The notes below the pieces were generated by a model, which ran no database searches, was not told where the DNA came from, and was given only the letters and a program-made list of their open reading frames with translations. DNA of 64,000 nt from Chrysoperla carnea. Taxonomy: Eukaryota > Arthropoda > Insecta > Neuroptera > Chrysopidae. Location: positions 118,228,368-118,292,367 of the forward strand of contig NC_058337.1 in the NCBI RefSeq assembly GCF_905475395.1. Reading direction: 5' to 3'. Position numbers and translations under genes: made by a program. The first letter of the stretch is position 1, and each line of letters opens with the position of its first letter. Positions 26,301 to 37,960 of the stretch are shown here, piece after piece.

Positions 26301-29300
26301 ACCCGCGTTTTTTTATTTTGACTCATAAAATATGGTAAAAATTTTAAAGAAAGGACAAAAGAAACTTCTGACGATATGATATAATCTTCGTTGGGACAAT
26401 CTCGCTGGAAATAACTTCCAACACACAATCTAGCCGTTAAAAAAATGCAATTTAAAAAAAAATTTGTAAAACAATTTAGCAAAAATGCATTTATCTCAAC
26501 AATGTCTAAATATTCCATGTTTATATTTCTAATATTTCTATCAGTTTAGAACATGGAATCTTATACGCATACATACGTGGACCATTATAATCTATAATGA
26601 TTAATAGCTCGTTTTGTACTTAAACCAATAAAAAAATAATTGTAATAAATATGCCGAGTTTGATGGGGGACTGATCCGTAAAAAAACTGATACAAAATCA
26701 GATTTTTATAATACAAGTTGTTTTCAAGAGAAAAAAATAGTTGCTTGGCCTTAAAAAAAAATACGACGAAATGTATTTGCTTCCCCTTTAAAGCCTGAAG
26801 ATACATTCTATGTGATTAACCAAACTTGAAATTTTGCGATAGCGTATATATCGACAGTATATGAAAGTTACAACTTATTAATTTTATTTTAAGGTGGGAG
26901 GAAGAAAAGAAAGATGATGGTACAAAATGGAAATTCTTAGAACATAAAGGTCCCGTATTTGCTCCACCCTATGAACGTATACCAGAAAATGTAAAATTCT
27001 ATTACGATGGTAAAGAAATGCGGTTATCTCAGGACGCGGAAGAAGTTGCTGGATTTTATGCCAGAATGTTGGATCACGATTATACCAGCAAAGATGTATT
27101 CAACAATAATTTCTTCAAAGATTGGCGTAAATGTATGACAGAAAAAGAAAAAGCCAAGATTACCGACCTCAAAAAATGTAATTTCAAACCAATGCAAGCA
27201 TACTTTTTGGATTTATCTGAAAAGAATCGCAATCGGACGAAGGAGGAAAAGGAACAACTAAAACAACAAAATGCTGAGCTTCTAGAAGAATATGGTTATT
27301 GTCTAATTGATGGACATCGCGAGAAAATTGGTAACTTTAAAATTGAACCACCCGGTCTATTTCGGGGTCGTGGGGAACATCCTAAAATGGGTATGTTAAA
27401 AAGACGTGTCATGCCTGAAGATGTGTCAATTAATTGTTCGAAAGATTCGAAATACCCAACACCACCGCCAGGACATAAATGGAAGGATGTACGTCATGAT
27501 CCTACAGTTACATGGTTAGCCAGTTGGACTGAAAATGTACAAAATCAAGTGAAATATGTGATGTTAAATCCAAGTTCTAAATTAAAAGGTGAAAAAGATT
27601 GGCAGAAATATGAAACGGCTCGAAGATTGGCTAAATCTATTGATAAAATCAGAAAGTAAGTATTTCAACATTAAATATTTCAGTTTTTCAAGAAATCCAA
27701 CAAGATTTCTTAGAAGTGTCAAATGATTATAAAATAAATTCTAAGATTGATTATAAAGAAATTTTAAGGAGAAATTTATTTTCAATAGCAGTAAAATTTT
27801 GAAGTAAATTTTAGATTTACTTTAAAGCAACAAAATTTTAATTTATTTTACGTTGATTTTTACAGAGAGTATCGGGAGGATTGGAAATCCAAAGAAATGA
27901 GGATACGACAACGTGCCGTTGCTCTATACTTCATCGATAAGTTAGCGTTGAGAGCTGGTAATGAAAAAGATGAAGATCAAGCTGATACAGTAGGTTGCTG
28001 TTCTCTGCGTGTCGAACATATTTCATTACATGAAAGAAGAGATGACAAGTAAGTTCAGATTTTGTTTTTGTTTTTTGTCTTAGCAAAACAATTTTTTTTC
28101 CTGTGTCAGATTAAAATGCCCAATGATGACAAAATAATTTCGCATAAAGTTGATTTTAGGAGTGGAAACGATTGTTTTCAAGTAATCGGAAAAAGGATTG
28201 CGCAATTGTTGAAACTTTTGAAATAGGTTACTTCATGTGCGGAGATTATGAGAGCTGAGGGCAAAATTTTTAATATTTAAATTAATTTTTTAAATATTTT
28301 TTTATTCCTCTAGTTGGCTAGAAAATCTAAAACTATCGGTGCATTTTTTCATCTTTTCTTCTTGGATTGTAATCCAAACTATTTTCTCCTTTTTTCAGAG
28401 AATATGTGGTTGTTTTTGATTTTCTCGGTAAAGATTCCATACGTTACTACAACGAAGTGCCAGTTGAAAAGCGTGTATTTAAAAATTTACAATTATTTAT
28501 GGAAAATAAATCGCCGTCAGATGATTTATTTGATCGATTAAATACCGCAGTCATGAACAAACATTTAAACGAACTTATGGAAGGTTTAACAGCTAAAGTA
28601 TTTCGTACATATAACGCTTCATGGACCCTACAACAACAATTAGACGAATTAACCGATCCAGATGCTTCAATACCAGAAAAAATTCTACAATATAATCGTG
28701 CTAATCGTGCTGTGGCTATTTTGTGTAACCATCAAAGGAGTGTACCCAAGGGACATAATAAATCTATGGAAAAATTAAAAGAAAAAATTGAACAGAAGAG
28801 AGAACAAATTGCTGATGGAGAGCAACAAGTTAAAGATGCTAAACGTGCTGCTAAGGGGGGTAGTGTTAAAGAACAAGTGAATTATGATAAAAAGAAGAAA
28901 ATGTTAGAACGTTTAAAAGACCAATTGAAAAAATTAGAATTACAAGAAACAGATCGTGATGAGAATAAAACAATTGCTTTGGGTACGTCCAAATTGAATT
29001 ATTTGGATCCAAGAATTTCTGTTGCCTGGTAAGTGTTTTAAATTTTGTTTTTATCGCTAAATATTTTTGTCCTCAAATAGTTTTACTATGTTGTAAAAAA
29101 AAAATTTCTCATTTCAACCTATCCCGTGGCCTTTTTATTTTGTGTTTGGAATGAAATTTCGTTCTTTTTCACATAAATTGATTGTTAGTCTAAAAGCTGA
29201 ATGAAAACTTGTTTAATACTTCTACGATAGTTGAATACGAAGTGAAGCCCTGGCTGAAAAGTTGCGGAATTTGTCTAACCTATATTAAAATGTTCGTGTC

Positions 29301-30035
29301 CTCAAATTTAATATTGAAAAAAATTAAAAACCCAGTTTTTTTAGCGGTTTTGTCTTAATAAAAATTAATTAGCCATAAATAAAAAAAATATATTTTCCAA
29401 ACATAAAAAATATATTTGAGGCACTAAAAAAAGACTTGTTTAAAAAATGTTATTAAAAATAACGCCCGATGATGACAAAATAATTACGCTTAAAGTGGGT
29501 TTTAAGAGTGGAAACGATTGTTTACAAGTAATCGGTAAAAGGATTACGCAATTGTGGAAACTTTTGAAATAGGTTACTTCATGTGCGGAGATTATGAGAG
29601 CTGAGGGCAAAAAATTCAATAATAATACGTTAATTAAGAGGGGGGGGGGGCGGTTCTTATTCAAATTATATGAGAGCTTAGATCATGTGAAATATTCTCC
29701 TGAAAAAAAAAGTTATTTGAAACTTTTTACTGAATTTTTGAAGACGCATTCAACACGATGTTGTTTTCGACAATAAAATTCTTTCTTGTCAAACTTCTCC
29801 TGTTTTATAATTCTGGCGATAATTGCTTATCGCAGACAATGTAATCCGAAGCTTATGCGTATGTAAAAGAGGCGCATCCATTATACCCAACCCTTAAATC
29901 TAACCTAATCTTGAATTTATTTTTACTTTCAGGTGCAAGAAACATGATGTACCAATAGAAAAAATTTATAACAAAACACAACGTGATAAATTTCGTTGGG
30001 CTATCGACATGGCTACCGAGGATTATGTGTTTTAA
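17387..30035 (+). CDS. Top1: DNA topoisomerase I (type IB)
   Basis: Eight exons: 17387-17431, 17746-17988, 20226-21128, 21953-22275, 26894-27655, 27866-28048, 28399-29028, 29933-30035. All are in phase and give 1063 residues. The enzyme nicks one DNA strand, lets supercoils relax and reseals, in nucleus and nucleolus. Residues to about 500 are a disordered, K/D/R/H/S-rich nuclear-localisation domain, longer than the human one of about 215 residues. The core and linker follow, with catalytic Arg807, Lys831, Arg889 and His931. The C-terminal domain has the nucleophile Tyr1021 in [10 protein letters not shown], 42 residues from the end as in human TOP1. SUMO-type motifs (DIKNEP, QIKEE, EIKNEP) lie in the N-domain. 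The first ATG in the frame is used. Five of the seven introns carry one copy of a C/D-box-like RNA unit, so Top1 appears to be a small-RNA host gene. Intron 4 (4.6 kb) is rich in repeats. Confidence 0.97.
19547..19692 (+). ncRNA. C/D-box snoRNA-like unit, copy 1 (Top1 intron 2)
   Basis: 146 nt bounded by GCCC and GGGC, with a C box ATGATGA at 19552-19558 and a D box CTGA at 19685-19688 directly before the closing stem. The stem may extend through flanking TTT/AAA. It shows the conserved internal hairpin (CAATTG...GTAATC...GGTTAC...CAATTG) and the 3' block shared by all five units. Flanks are also shared with copy 3, so the two arose by duplication of a larger intron piece. It is in the sense orientation, so it could be trimmed from the spliced intron. 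Function is inferred from box geometry only. Confidence 0.65.
20226..20760 (+). repeat. Coding low-complexity tract in Top1 exon 3
   Basis: Roughly 180 codons built from K-D-R-D, H-K-S-S-S and S-S-S-K-D-K permutations, continuing the same composition as exon 2 (17800-17988). The frame stays open, so this is an expanded but functional basic/acidic low-complexity segment of the Top1 N-terminal domain rather than a non-coding microsatellite. Confidence 0.8.
21424..21569 (+). ncRNA. C/D-box snoRNA-like unit, copy 2 (Top1 intron 3)
   Basis: 146 nt from GCCC to GGGC. The C box ATGATGA is at 21429-21435 and the D box CTGA at 21562-21565. The unit sits 296 nt after exon 3 and about 384 nt before exon 4. 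Relative to copy 1 the central half has many substitutions, yet the last 42 nt are identical. Confidence 0.65.
22336..22620. repeat. Interspersed repeat C, copy 2 (Top1 intron 4)
   Basis: Same order as the other copies: AAGTTTAGTCCCAAGTTTG, then ATAGGTGTTCATAAAATCAC, a GTCTGTCTGTC tract, CACGATAACTCAAAAACG and GAGCAACATAGGTCAATTGG. It is non-coding and closest to the copy at 62667. Confidence 0.75.
23135..23280 (+). ncRNA. C/D-box snoRNA-like unit, copy 3 (Top1 intron 4)
   Basis: 146 nt with a GCCC/GGGC terminal stem, a C box ATGATGA and a D box CTGA right before GGGC. The internal stem partner reads CGATTG here, pairing with CGATTG through wobbles. About 40 nt upstream (CAGATGTATTTGT) and about 60 nt downstream match copy 1, showing a segmental duplication between introns 2 and 4. 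Confidence 0.65.
23547..24088 (+). mobile_element. LINE 3' fragment (family A), plus orientation
   Basis: The sequence begins with a decayed RNase H segment ([12 protein letters not shown]) and continues into the zinc-knuckle-like tail (TGHLKL, then [12 protein letters not shown]-like remnants in shifted frames). It ends near a CTAGGTGCTAAGGACCCATT tail. Several frameshifts and stops make it a pseudogene. It is related to the fragments at 9230, 49690 and 63142 but points the other way. Confidence 0.7.
24119..25036. repeat. Tandem duplication of a ~459-bp interspersed element
   Basis: Unit 1 (24119-24577) and unit 2 (24578-25036) are nearly identical. Each starts ACTAGCTG, then CCGCTTTGCTGGGCAACATC, and ends in TATAGAAAGTCTCCTATATA. 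The ACTAGCTG-CCCGC-GCTTTGCTGGG opening is a widespread insect repeat terminus. Differences are few (for example an inserted CGCC at the start of unit 2), so the duplication is young. It is non-coding and inside Top1 intron 4. Confidence 0.85.
25160..25743. mobile_element. Composite interspersed repeat with terminal hairpin (copy 2)
   Basis: Inverted relative to the copy at 2970-3570. The hairpin part comes first (arms about 25160-25250 and 25310-25410, spacer containing CTGACACCGACTCC), followed by the part carrying GGGACCACACGGGAAGCACT. It ends TTTGAAGTCGGTT. It lies in Top1 intron 4. Confidence 0.75.
28118..28262 (+). ncRNA. C/D-box snoRNA-like unit, copy 4 (Top1 intron 6)
   Basis: 145 nt, filling nearly half of the 350-nt intron 6 and ending 136 nt before exon 7. 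GCCC/GGGC stem, ATGATGA C box and CTGA D box are intact. The inner stem has GTAATC against GATTGC, which still pairs by a U-G wobble. The 3' 42 nt are identical to the other copies. A short intron dominated by the unit is the usual setting for an intron-encoded snoRNA. Confidence 0.68.
29464..29608 (+). ncRNA. C/D-box snoRNA-like unit, copy 5 (Top1 intron 7)
   Basis: 145 nt. The C box is preceded by CG instead of A (GCCC-G-ATGATGA). D box and closing GGGC are intact. The internal stem-loop is CGATTG 29515-29520, GTAATC 29528-29533, GATTAC 29542-29547, CAATTG 29549-29554. The unit ends 324 nt before exon 8. A G-run (about 29640) follows downstream. Confidence 0.65.
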
Positions 30036-32285
30036 TTTAATTTATATTTAATTTGTAAGAGTGAATTTAGAAATGACATGAAAAAGGACATGCGTAAAAC
30101 AAAATAGCATACATATATATACATTACTTATATATATTTGTAATATTTAATATTCAAAAGTAATTTTTGTTTTCATTTTTTTTCTTTTTTTTTGGTGCAA
30201 TTCTCACACACACACTGTTACACACTGTAATAATGTATGCACATGGTGTGCGCGTGCATGGTTTTTGTGCGTGTTTTCATGTGTTCTTTATTTGCAATCA
30301 AAAACATAATATTTTGAACATTCTTATTTAAGGAAAAATTCTCTTTATTTTAAGAGAATTTATAGTAATTATTATAATTTAAAAAAAACATTCGTTTAAT
30401 TTAATTGTATATTTAATTATTATATATATTATGTATATAGAGGTGATTTTAAAATACAAATCGAAAAATTTTAAGAGGAAAAATCGATATTTGGACTGCT
30501 AAATATCTAGAAAAACATACTTAAAACATACTAATCGACAAAATGTAATCAATGGCTAGGTCTTGTTGACGCATTTCTATAAATTTAAAATATGAATCAA
30601 CGGGCTGATAAAAAATTCCGTTATGATGGGACATAAAAAAGTTCCTTAAAAGGCAACAATAGCATATTTTTGAGCCAAATGGGTTACATTTTATGCGTCC
30701 ATAGTACTGTGTATAACTCAACTCTCAACAGTAACCATAAATATTAATCCATACAATTTTTAGTATCTTTATTTCTTTTGTTAACCACGAAAAATTTAGT
30801 ATAATTTGTTGTCGGATTTTATTACGTGGGTTAAATTATGCTACATTTAACTTATTCCGAGTTGGATAGCGCACATATTAAAATAAAAGTTTCAGAAAAA
30901 GCTCTTGTTGATAGCAAATTATCCTTTGAAATTCTGTATAACAATAACGAAAAAAAGCTTATGAATTTTGGTATGTATTTTAAAATTAACTCTATTCATA
31001 ACTTTTTTAGAATAATTTAAACAAAACGGAAAATTACAATGGAAGACATAAGTTTTAAAACTGTTGAAGTTTTTTGTCCTTTTTTTATTTTATTTCTGTA
31101 GAATAGAGAATTTTTTAATTATAAATACAAAATTCTTTTCAATATGAAATCGATTTTTTTTCTCTTTTAGAGATTTTATTTTGAATATGGCCACTTTTTC
31201 TACTTAGAATTTTCTGAGAGCACTTTTCAATATTGAAAAAAATTGGCTCAAAGCTATGTTTTGAATTTGAATAATTGCACTAAATGATTTTTAAATTTCA
31301 TTCAAAAGATATCAAAGTTAAAATATTTAATTTTTTTACCGACATTTTCTGAAAGAAACATTGACATAAACTTTATCGTGAATTTTAGTAAAACCGTTGA
31401 TTGCAATTTTCATTTTTTAGATTTTCATCAAAATTGTGTTTGTAGTAATTAAGAGGGCGGGGAGTTAATTATTAAAAAATTTATTCGTTTAATTAATTTT
31501 TAAACGTACTTTTTTCTGCAATGGAAAACTACAAATTAAAAAATTTCTTTTCTGAGCCAACCTAGAATTTCTTGTTGTGGCCTCCATAGTTAACCAGTAT
31601 ACTTAGTTTTTCCTAAATACTAAAAATCAAATTCTTAACATGGGGCATAAACAGTCGATATATAGTTAATATTAAAACGCACACTACTAAATGTGGGAGG
31701 GGCTATGAATTTATATCACTCCTACCATAAAATAAAACATTTCATAAAGAAAATATTTTTTTACAGAAATATGGACAAGAAACATGGGCGTAACTAGATA
31801 ATTATTTTCTAAAATGAGCAATTTAATAATGTTAATAAGTAAGCTCGGGACCACAATCGTCAAAGAACAGGTGTCGATTTTAACGGATATTATTAAAATG
31901 AAATTAATGCCTGTCAATTTTGACTCACGCTTGTGTGTATCCTTGGCCTAATAGTAATTCAGTACATTCTAGTCACTGAGAAAATAATGTTGATACTGCT
32001 TCTAAATTTCGGCGCTAAAAGAACCAGCATCATTTTCTCCGTGGGCAGGGAATATTAATAGTTCATAGCGCCAATTATAAGGACCCACCTTCCATTTTGG
32101 GGTGTGTTACGAAATTTGGGTCATGTTTCTATTGGATCCTAATTTTAAAATTAAGATCAGTTTTTTGGGGTTAGTGTGGGTTTCCCGTTTATCCAAAAAA
32201 AAAAAATATTGATTAAAAAGTATTTGCGAACAAATGAAAAATGCAAAAATTATAAGAGAGTAATAATAATAATAATAAAACATCA

Positions 32286-32400
32286 TAAGAGAGGTACCGG
32301 AAATGGGCCCCTTGCACCACCTATACCAAGGGGTCCTCTGTACTCTCCTTGAGACCAACCTGTCATCCGAAAGCGAGACATCTCCGGTTAAGAGGATCCG
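32286..32400 (-). mobile_element. LINE 3'-end fragment (family A)
   Basis: About 115 bp matching the element's 3' end: GAGGTACCGGAAATGGGCCC, a CCTTGAGACCAACCTGTCA block, then a break. It is shorter and more diverged than the copies at 9230 and 63142. Confidence 0.5.
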
Positions 32401-35315
32401 GGTAATGATCCATTTTTTAGAAAATCTTACGTTGTCAAAACTTGTTTTGATTTATGTTTTTCACATTTTTGGAGATATTTATAATTTTTTTGGAGATATA
32501 TGAGATCACCTACGAGAACCTAACACGATCTTAAAACGCAGAGTAGATTTCAATCAAATAGTTGAAATCGCTATCGGACTATTATGAGATTTAAGACTTA
32601 AAACACCTAAACAGAGAGGTTATATGTATACGGTAGTTACGTCCATGCATAAATGAGATAGTGAACAACTAAATACCGTAAATTTTAGAAAATCAATTAT
32701 AATTAAGTATTATTATGTAGTTAATTATCATAATTAATTAAAAAGGAACTCATGTAAATAATATTTTTAAAAACATTTTTGTAATTAGTATCACTGTCTT
32801 TTTTTCTTCAGTTTTAAAAATTTTATATCAATTCAAACAATTTTTATTTTAATATGGGTGTTTAAGTATTTAGCAATTTCTTTCTAATTTTCATTACGGG
32901 ATCATCCCAAATTTTGTGCATTTAGTTCAAAGAGTATCTCTAATATGCGTGTATTTTTATGTATTTATTTATATAATTGCAATTTTGTACAATAAAAGTT
33001 TGTTCCTCACTGTAGAGCTTTGAGGAAGTCACTAAAGTTGACGAAGCGTGGGCGAAAAATAAAATAAGATCTTTTTTAACTACACGCAGGAGATTCTTCG
33101 AACTATCCATTTATAATTATGTTTAACTTAAGACCTTAATTTGAACAATATAACTAAATTTTGTACATATTTTTCAAAGGATAATCCCCGTAATTTATAT
33201 GATGATCCCTTATTTCAAAGGACAAAATCAGATCTCTCATTACTTTGCCATTGTATTATGAGCAAAAATTTTCAGTGTTGAAAATATTGTGTCTAAATAC
33301 AAGTTTCCTTTATTAAAATTTGTAGGACCGCAGCATAATTAAACGGGAACGAAACAAAAGTAATTAGAAAAACTATAGAAATAATCTTATAGAATTCGAA
33401 AAATTTGTATGCTTTTTTCATAGAAATATTTCTAAATTGAGTAAATGTATTTCGATGATCTAGTTTCTATAACTTTGGAAATGTGAGTAAAGCTCAAAAT
33501 CAGTCTAATGATTGAGAAATTTCGGAACTAAATATCGAATCGAAAAAAAATTGGATCCTTTTAGGTATACATTAATGTTGAAGTTAGAAAATACGCAAAA
33601 ATGATTTTTTTTAAATTGTACCCCGCCGAGAAAAGGATCTCCCACCGAGCTGCGGTACCGCTTAATTTTATTTATTCTAATTTGTACTTTGATAATAATA
33701 CATCACTGAAATATATCGAAATAGTTTTGTTTAAATGTAAGCCATTTTAAATTTGGTTTTGTGTACACAGTTTTTTTAACTTGTATGCCAAGAAGACATT
33801 TTTATATGTGTTGGAATGATTTTAAATGTAATTCATTTGATTCATTGAAATGAATCGTTCTATTGATTCTATCTTTATAAGACGAATCAATTCCTAAATC
33901 AACACTGTCTTATTTTATCCAAAACTTTAAATGCAGTAAATGATCGTGGTTGAATGATTAAGCGATTTCGGCGAGAACTCCTCCAAAGATGTGCCACCAT
34001 AAATTATCGATATATACGGTGTTAGCTTTTATAAAGATCGTTGTCGTCTGAAGATAATTAGATACGTCCTTGCAAACTTGTACAAATTAATATGAGAATA
34101 GGCTTTTCTTTTCATTAACTGTTTTTACACTACAAATTACGTTTTTTCTTGTTACATATTTTCTTTTGGGCAAGGAAGAAAAGTACGTGTACAAAAAGAT
34201 TGATGGTAGTACGCTTACCAAGTTTGCATGAGCGTGTGTAGTCACTTTAAATCGCAAATTTTATCTACTATGATCAATGATTTCAATTTATCGACAAAAA
34301 TTCACTGCATAAAAAAGATCATCCCGAGAATGTTTTTATACTGACGCTTAATTCTTGTTTTGGTTCAAATTCGATTACTTGAGAAGATTTTAAAATTTAG
34401 TAGCTTTTCTCCCACATAACGATCAAATAACTCGACATACAGATATTAGTAATCAAACAGGCTACACTTGAAAAATAAGCACCGTGCTACATCTAAAAAC
34501 AAATCGAAAAACATCGAGCGTTAGCATAAACACATTTAACTTATGAATATATTTTTATTAGTAACTAATAATAATTTATAATTTACAATATTTTTTATTA
34601 AAAAAGAAAAAAAAACAAATAGCTTATGAATTTAATTTATAAATAATGAAATTTTAGGAACACATATTTCAAAATTTAATTTAGATTGATTATATTATAT
34701 TATTATATGGAAATTATAAAGATGACTACTATTTTTCACGTGAAAATTTCAAAAAAAAAAAAAAATAAATAAATAAATCTAATTATTTTATATTAATTAT
34801 TAATTAATAAAAATAAGGCTAATAAAATAGTTGAAACTCATGTTTTAAAACAAAAAAAAAGTGAATGTTGTCGTCAAAAAATAAGATTATTATTCTGTAT
34901 ATTACAGACTTCTTACATAAATATATTGATTAAATAAATTGTATTAAAAAACATTTTGGTGTTTTATTAGTCATATTTTCCCCAAAAATATGGATTTATG
35001 TACAGTGTTAAGGATATGCCTTTTGGAGGTCTATACTTACCAATTCCCTTTCCTACTTTTATTGAAATATGTTTTTTTCCGGATTTTATGAATTTGAATA
35101 TCCGTACAGCCTGGTACAGCATCTCAAGATCAAACTCAGTGAGTGACTTAGCTTGTTCTCCGCATCTGCTACCGTTATTTTAAAGAATTATCAAGTTGGC
35201 AAGCATGCGCCTCGTGATCAACGTCTCTTGGAGGATATAGAGAATAATATATTGTCGGCACCATAACGTTGAGACATTCTGTCCCATGCCAACTGGCCAT
35301 ATAGGAGGAGGATAT

Positions 35316-36875
35316 TTAGTCCATTGAAATGTTACATTGACTGAATATTTTTGGGAGGACGCGATTTTATTTGTGGGACATGTAGGGGAGGTTAATACAA
35401 CCTTAACCCCAAGTTTGTGGGGTTGGCGCCCTTGTCCCCCGCCCGCCATCTTGAAAAAAGGGGTGGAAACATATTTTGCTGTATCTCGTAAAATATTGAT
35501 TTCTCAAAAAATTTGCAAAGACATAATTTGTAGCAAATTATCGTGGCTACAATTTTGTGTATGTGAATTTTTGCGATAAACTTAAAATTTAAAAAGTTAT
35601 GAGCAAAAAAGTAACAAAATCAAAAATTTCTTTTTTTGCTTAATAACTTTTTTTCTTGGTATTTTATCATAAATTTAGGTGAGAGAATAGCAATATTATA
35701 GAGAATACGTTTATGAACATTTTTCCGCAAATTTTATTAATTTTTGTTAATTTTTAACGTAGTTACAGCGCTCCAAAGTTGACCGAGTTTATCAATGCGC
35801 ATGATAACTCGACCAAAACAACATGTTTACCTTACTCTCGTTTTTTAATAACATATTTAATAAGCTGTTTCTTCTTCATGCTATTCTTTTAGTTGTGCTA
35901 CATATAGTTGTGATACAAACGATTCTCCAAAACAGTAACAAAAATTTCATTCAGTTTATCATCGCTTCCGCCAACACAGGATGTAGCCCGTTTCCACAGT
36001 CTCCGAGTGTATCACCAGGTCCAATCATGGCTTGGAAAATACAATAATCCTGAATATCGGGGTTGGAAAGAGCATGGAAACATTTGGATGCCAATCCAAA
36101 GTTCGAAGTGCTCCACAGTGTGCCTCTATTGCTCTGGAGAAACCTGTACCAACATTATGGAAGGAACAAAATTAATAGAAGAAAATGAATTTGAATAAGA
36201 ATTACCAACGATGACTCCAACTTTAACTCCTGTCATTCCTCAAACCTTCACATTCGATGTTGAATTACAATCTGAGCCACAGCCTGGAGAATCTAAGCCA
36301 CAACTTGGAGAATCTGAACGACAACCTGGACCATCGAAGAAGAGTAGAATGGGATGGCTAGCTATTCTATTTTAATTACTGATTGATAATATGATTAAGT
36401 CGGAGATATTGGAGCGCTGTAACTACGTTAAAAATTAACAAAAATTAATAAAATTTGCGGAAAAATGTTCATAAACGTATTCTCTATAATATTGCTCTCA
36501 CCTAAATTTATGATAAAATACCAAGAAAAAAAGTTATTAAGCAAAAAAAGAAATTTTTGATTTTGTTACTTTTTTGCTCATAACTTTTTAAATTTTAAGT
36601 TTATCGCAAAAATTCACATACACAAAATTGTAGCCACGATAATTTGCTACAAATTATGTCTTTGCAAATTTTTTGAGAAATCAATATTTTACGAGATACA
36701 GCAAAATATGTGTCCACCCCTTTTTTCAAGATGGCGGGCGGGGGACAAGGGCGCCAACCCCACAAACTTGGGGTTAAGGTTGTATTGACCTCCCCTACAT
36801 GTCCCACAAATAAAATCGAGTCCTCCCCAAAAATGTTCAGTTCGGCCCTAAAATTGTAACATTTCAATGGACTAA
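35316..36875. mobile_element. DNA transposon relic with ~460-bp terminal inverted repeats
   Basis: Arms at 35316-35774 and 36410-36875 are near-perfect inverted copies, running from TTAGTCCATTGAAATGTTAC at the outside to CGTAGTTACAGCGCTCC at the inside. An ATT triplet flanks each end and may be a 3-bp target duplication. The 635-bp centre has a frame (about 35963-36198) reading ARFHSLRVYHQVQ, then GWKEHGN and a Cys-rich end CSTVCLYCSGETCTN, and a second piece (about 36211-36375) with PGPSKKSRMG. The first resembles the Cys-rich C-terminal tail of a widespread, poorly named transposon-associated protein family, here internally deleted. The element is probably non-autonomous. Confidence 0.75.
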
Positions 36876-37798
36876 TTACATATATGCTCTTTTATGCAGA
36901 TATTACATATTTTTGAAAACTTGAAAGGCATATATCTCATTTAAATAAAAAGCATCTTTTAATCAGAAATATACTAGCATGATCCTTGCGGAATAAGCTT
37001 TAGAATGAGGGTTAAATCATGGAATTTGATAAAGGTATAAGGGAGATCTTGTGGGCCGATAGAAAAATAATATGGGGAGGGGGTAAGTTTTTTAAAAATT
37101 TAATTCCAACGAAGATATTTGTGTGTTAAAGCATCTTCCATAACCCTTCTATCACGTATTAGTAATTCAACCTTCAAAATAAATTACTTGCGTTCCAGTA
37201 AATACTCTAGTATGACGGCATTATCTTTGACTAGGTTTTACTACGTGCGGAGGTTGTTTTTTTCTACAACAAGCATTTTCTTAGTTCATCAATCCTGAAA
37301 ATAGAATGTTTGGAACTCGAAATTTAGTTTTATTTTTTTTTTAGTTTAGTTTTTGAGAATAAATTTTCTATATCAACACTGTCGGTCTATATTTAATACT
37401 AGCAGTTTCTCATCCACCTAGCTTCGCAATTTCAACTTCAGATTGAAAATAAAGACTTCATTCCCCCTTCTCTAATACAATAAATCGACGGTCCATGGTC
37501 CTCGATGATATAGCTTTCAATAAGTGAAAAATTTTTTTAAATCGGTCCAGTAGCTTATCCATTATAAACAAAAAGAAATCAAATCTTTTCTCTTTATACA
37601 ATTAGTGTGTAGATAAGCCTATGATTGATTATGCTGATATTTTCGATTGAGTGCGTTATAAGATAGTTATTTTTGCATTTACAAAAACAATTATTAATGA
37701 TATTCCATTTAATGGCTTTCTTTAATGTAGCCTTAAACTTTTCTAAGTAAAATGTTTTGAATAAATAATACTGCACATTTTAGGATAATAATACAGAT

Positions 37799-37960
37799 AA
37801 GAGGGGTACCGCAAATGAGTCCCTAGCACTCAAACGAAAGGATCCTTTCTACCCCTTTGAGAACAACCTGTCACCCAGAGATGAAACGCGTCCGGATAGG
37901 AAGAGATGCTATTTTAAACAGATAAAGCATTAGCATCCTTTCAAGGACTTAATGTGTGTA
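37799..37960 (-). mobile_element. LINE 3'-end fragment (family A)
   Basis: Begins GAGGGGTACCGCAAATGAGT and continues through AGATGCTATTTTAAACAGAT, matching the copies at 9230 and 63142 in order. It is 5'-truncated and non-coding. Confidence 0.6.

Noticed and set aside
26294-26806. Two minus-strand frames in Top1 intron 4
   Set aside because: Hydrophobic, AT-driven frames with no recognisable motif.
19547-29608. Reading the five Top1 intron units as an ordinary MITE family
   Set aside because: Not fully excluded, but terminal inverted repeats are only 4-7 bp, no target duplications are visible, orientation is constant, copies are confined to one gene, and box motifs sit exactly at the ends.
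30200-30270. CA-rich stretch after Top1 as a regulatory element
   Set aside because: Looks like a simple-sequence part of the 3'UTR. Nothing specific supports function.
37244-37275. Possible sixth, degenerate C/D-like unit (ACTACGTGCGGAGGTTG)
   Set aside because: Only about 20 bases resemble the conserved block. There is no C box, D box or terminal stem nearby, so it is probably chance.
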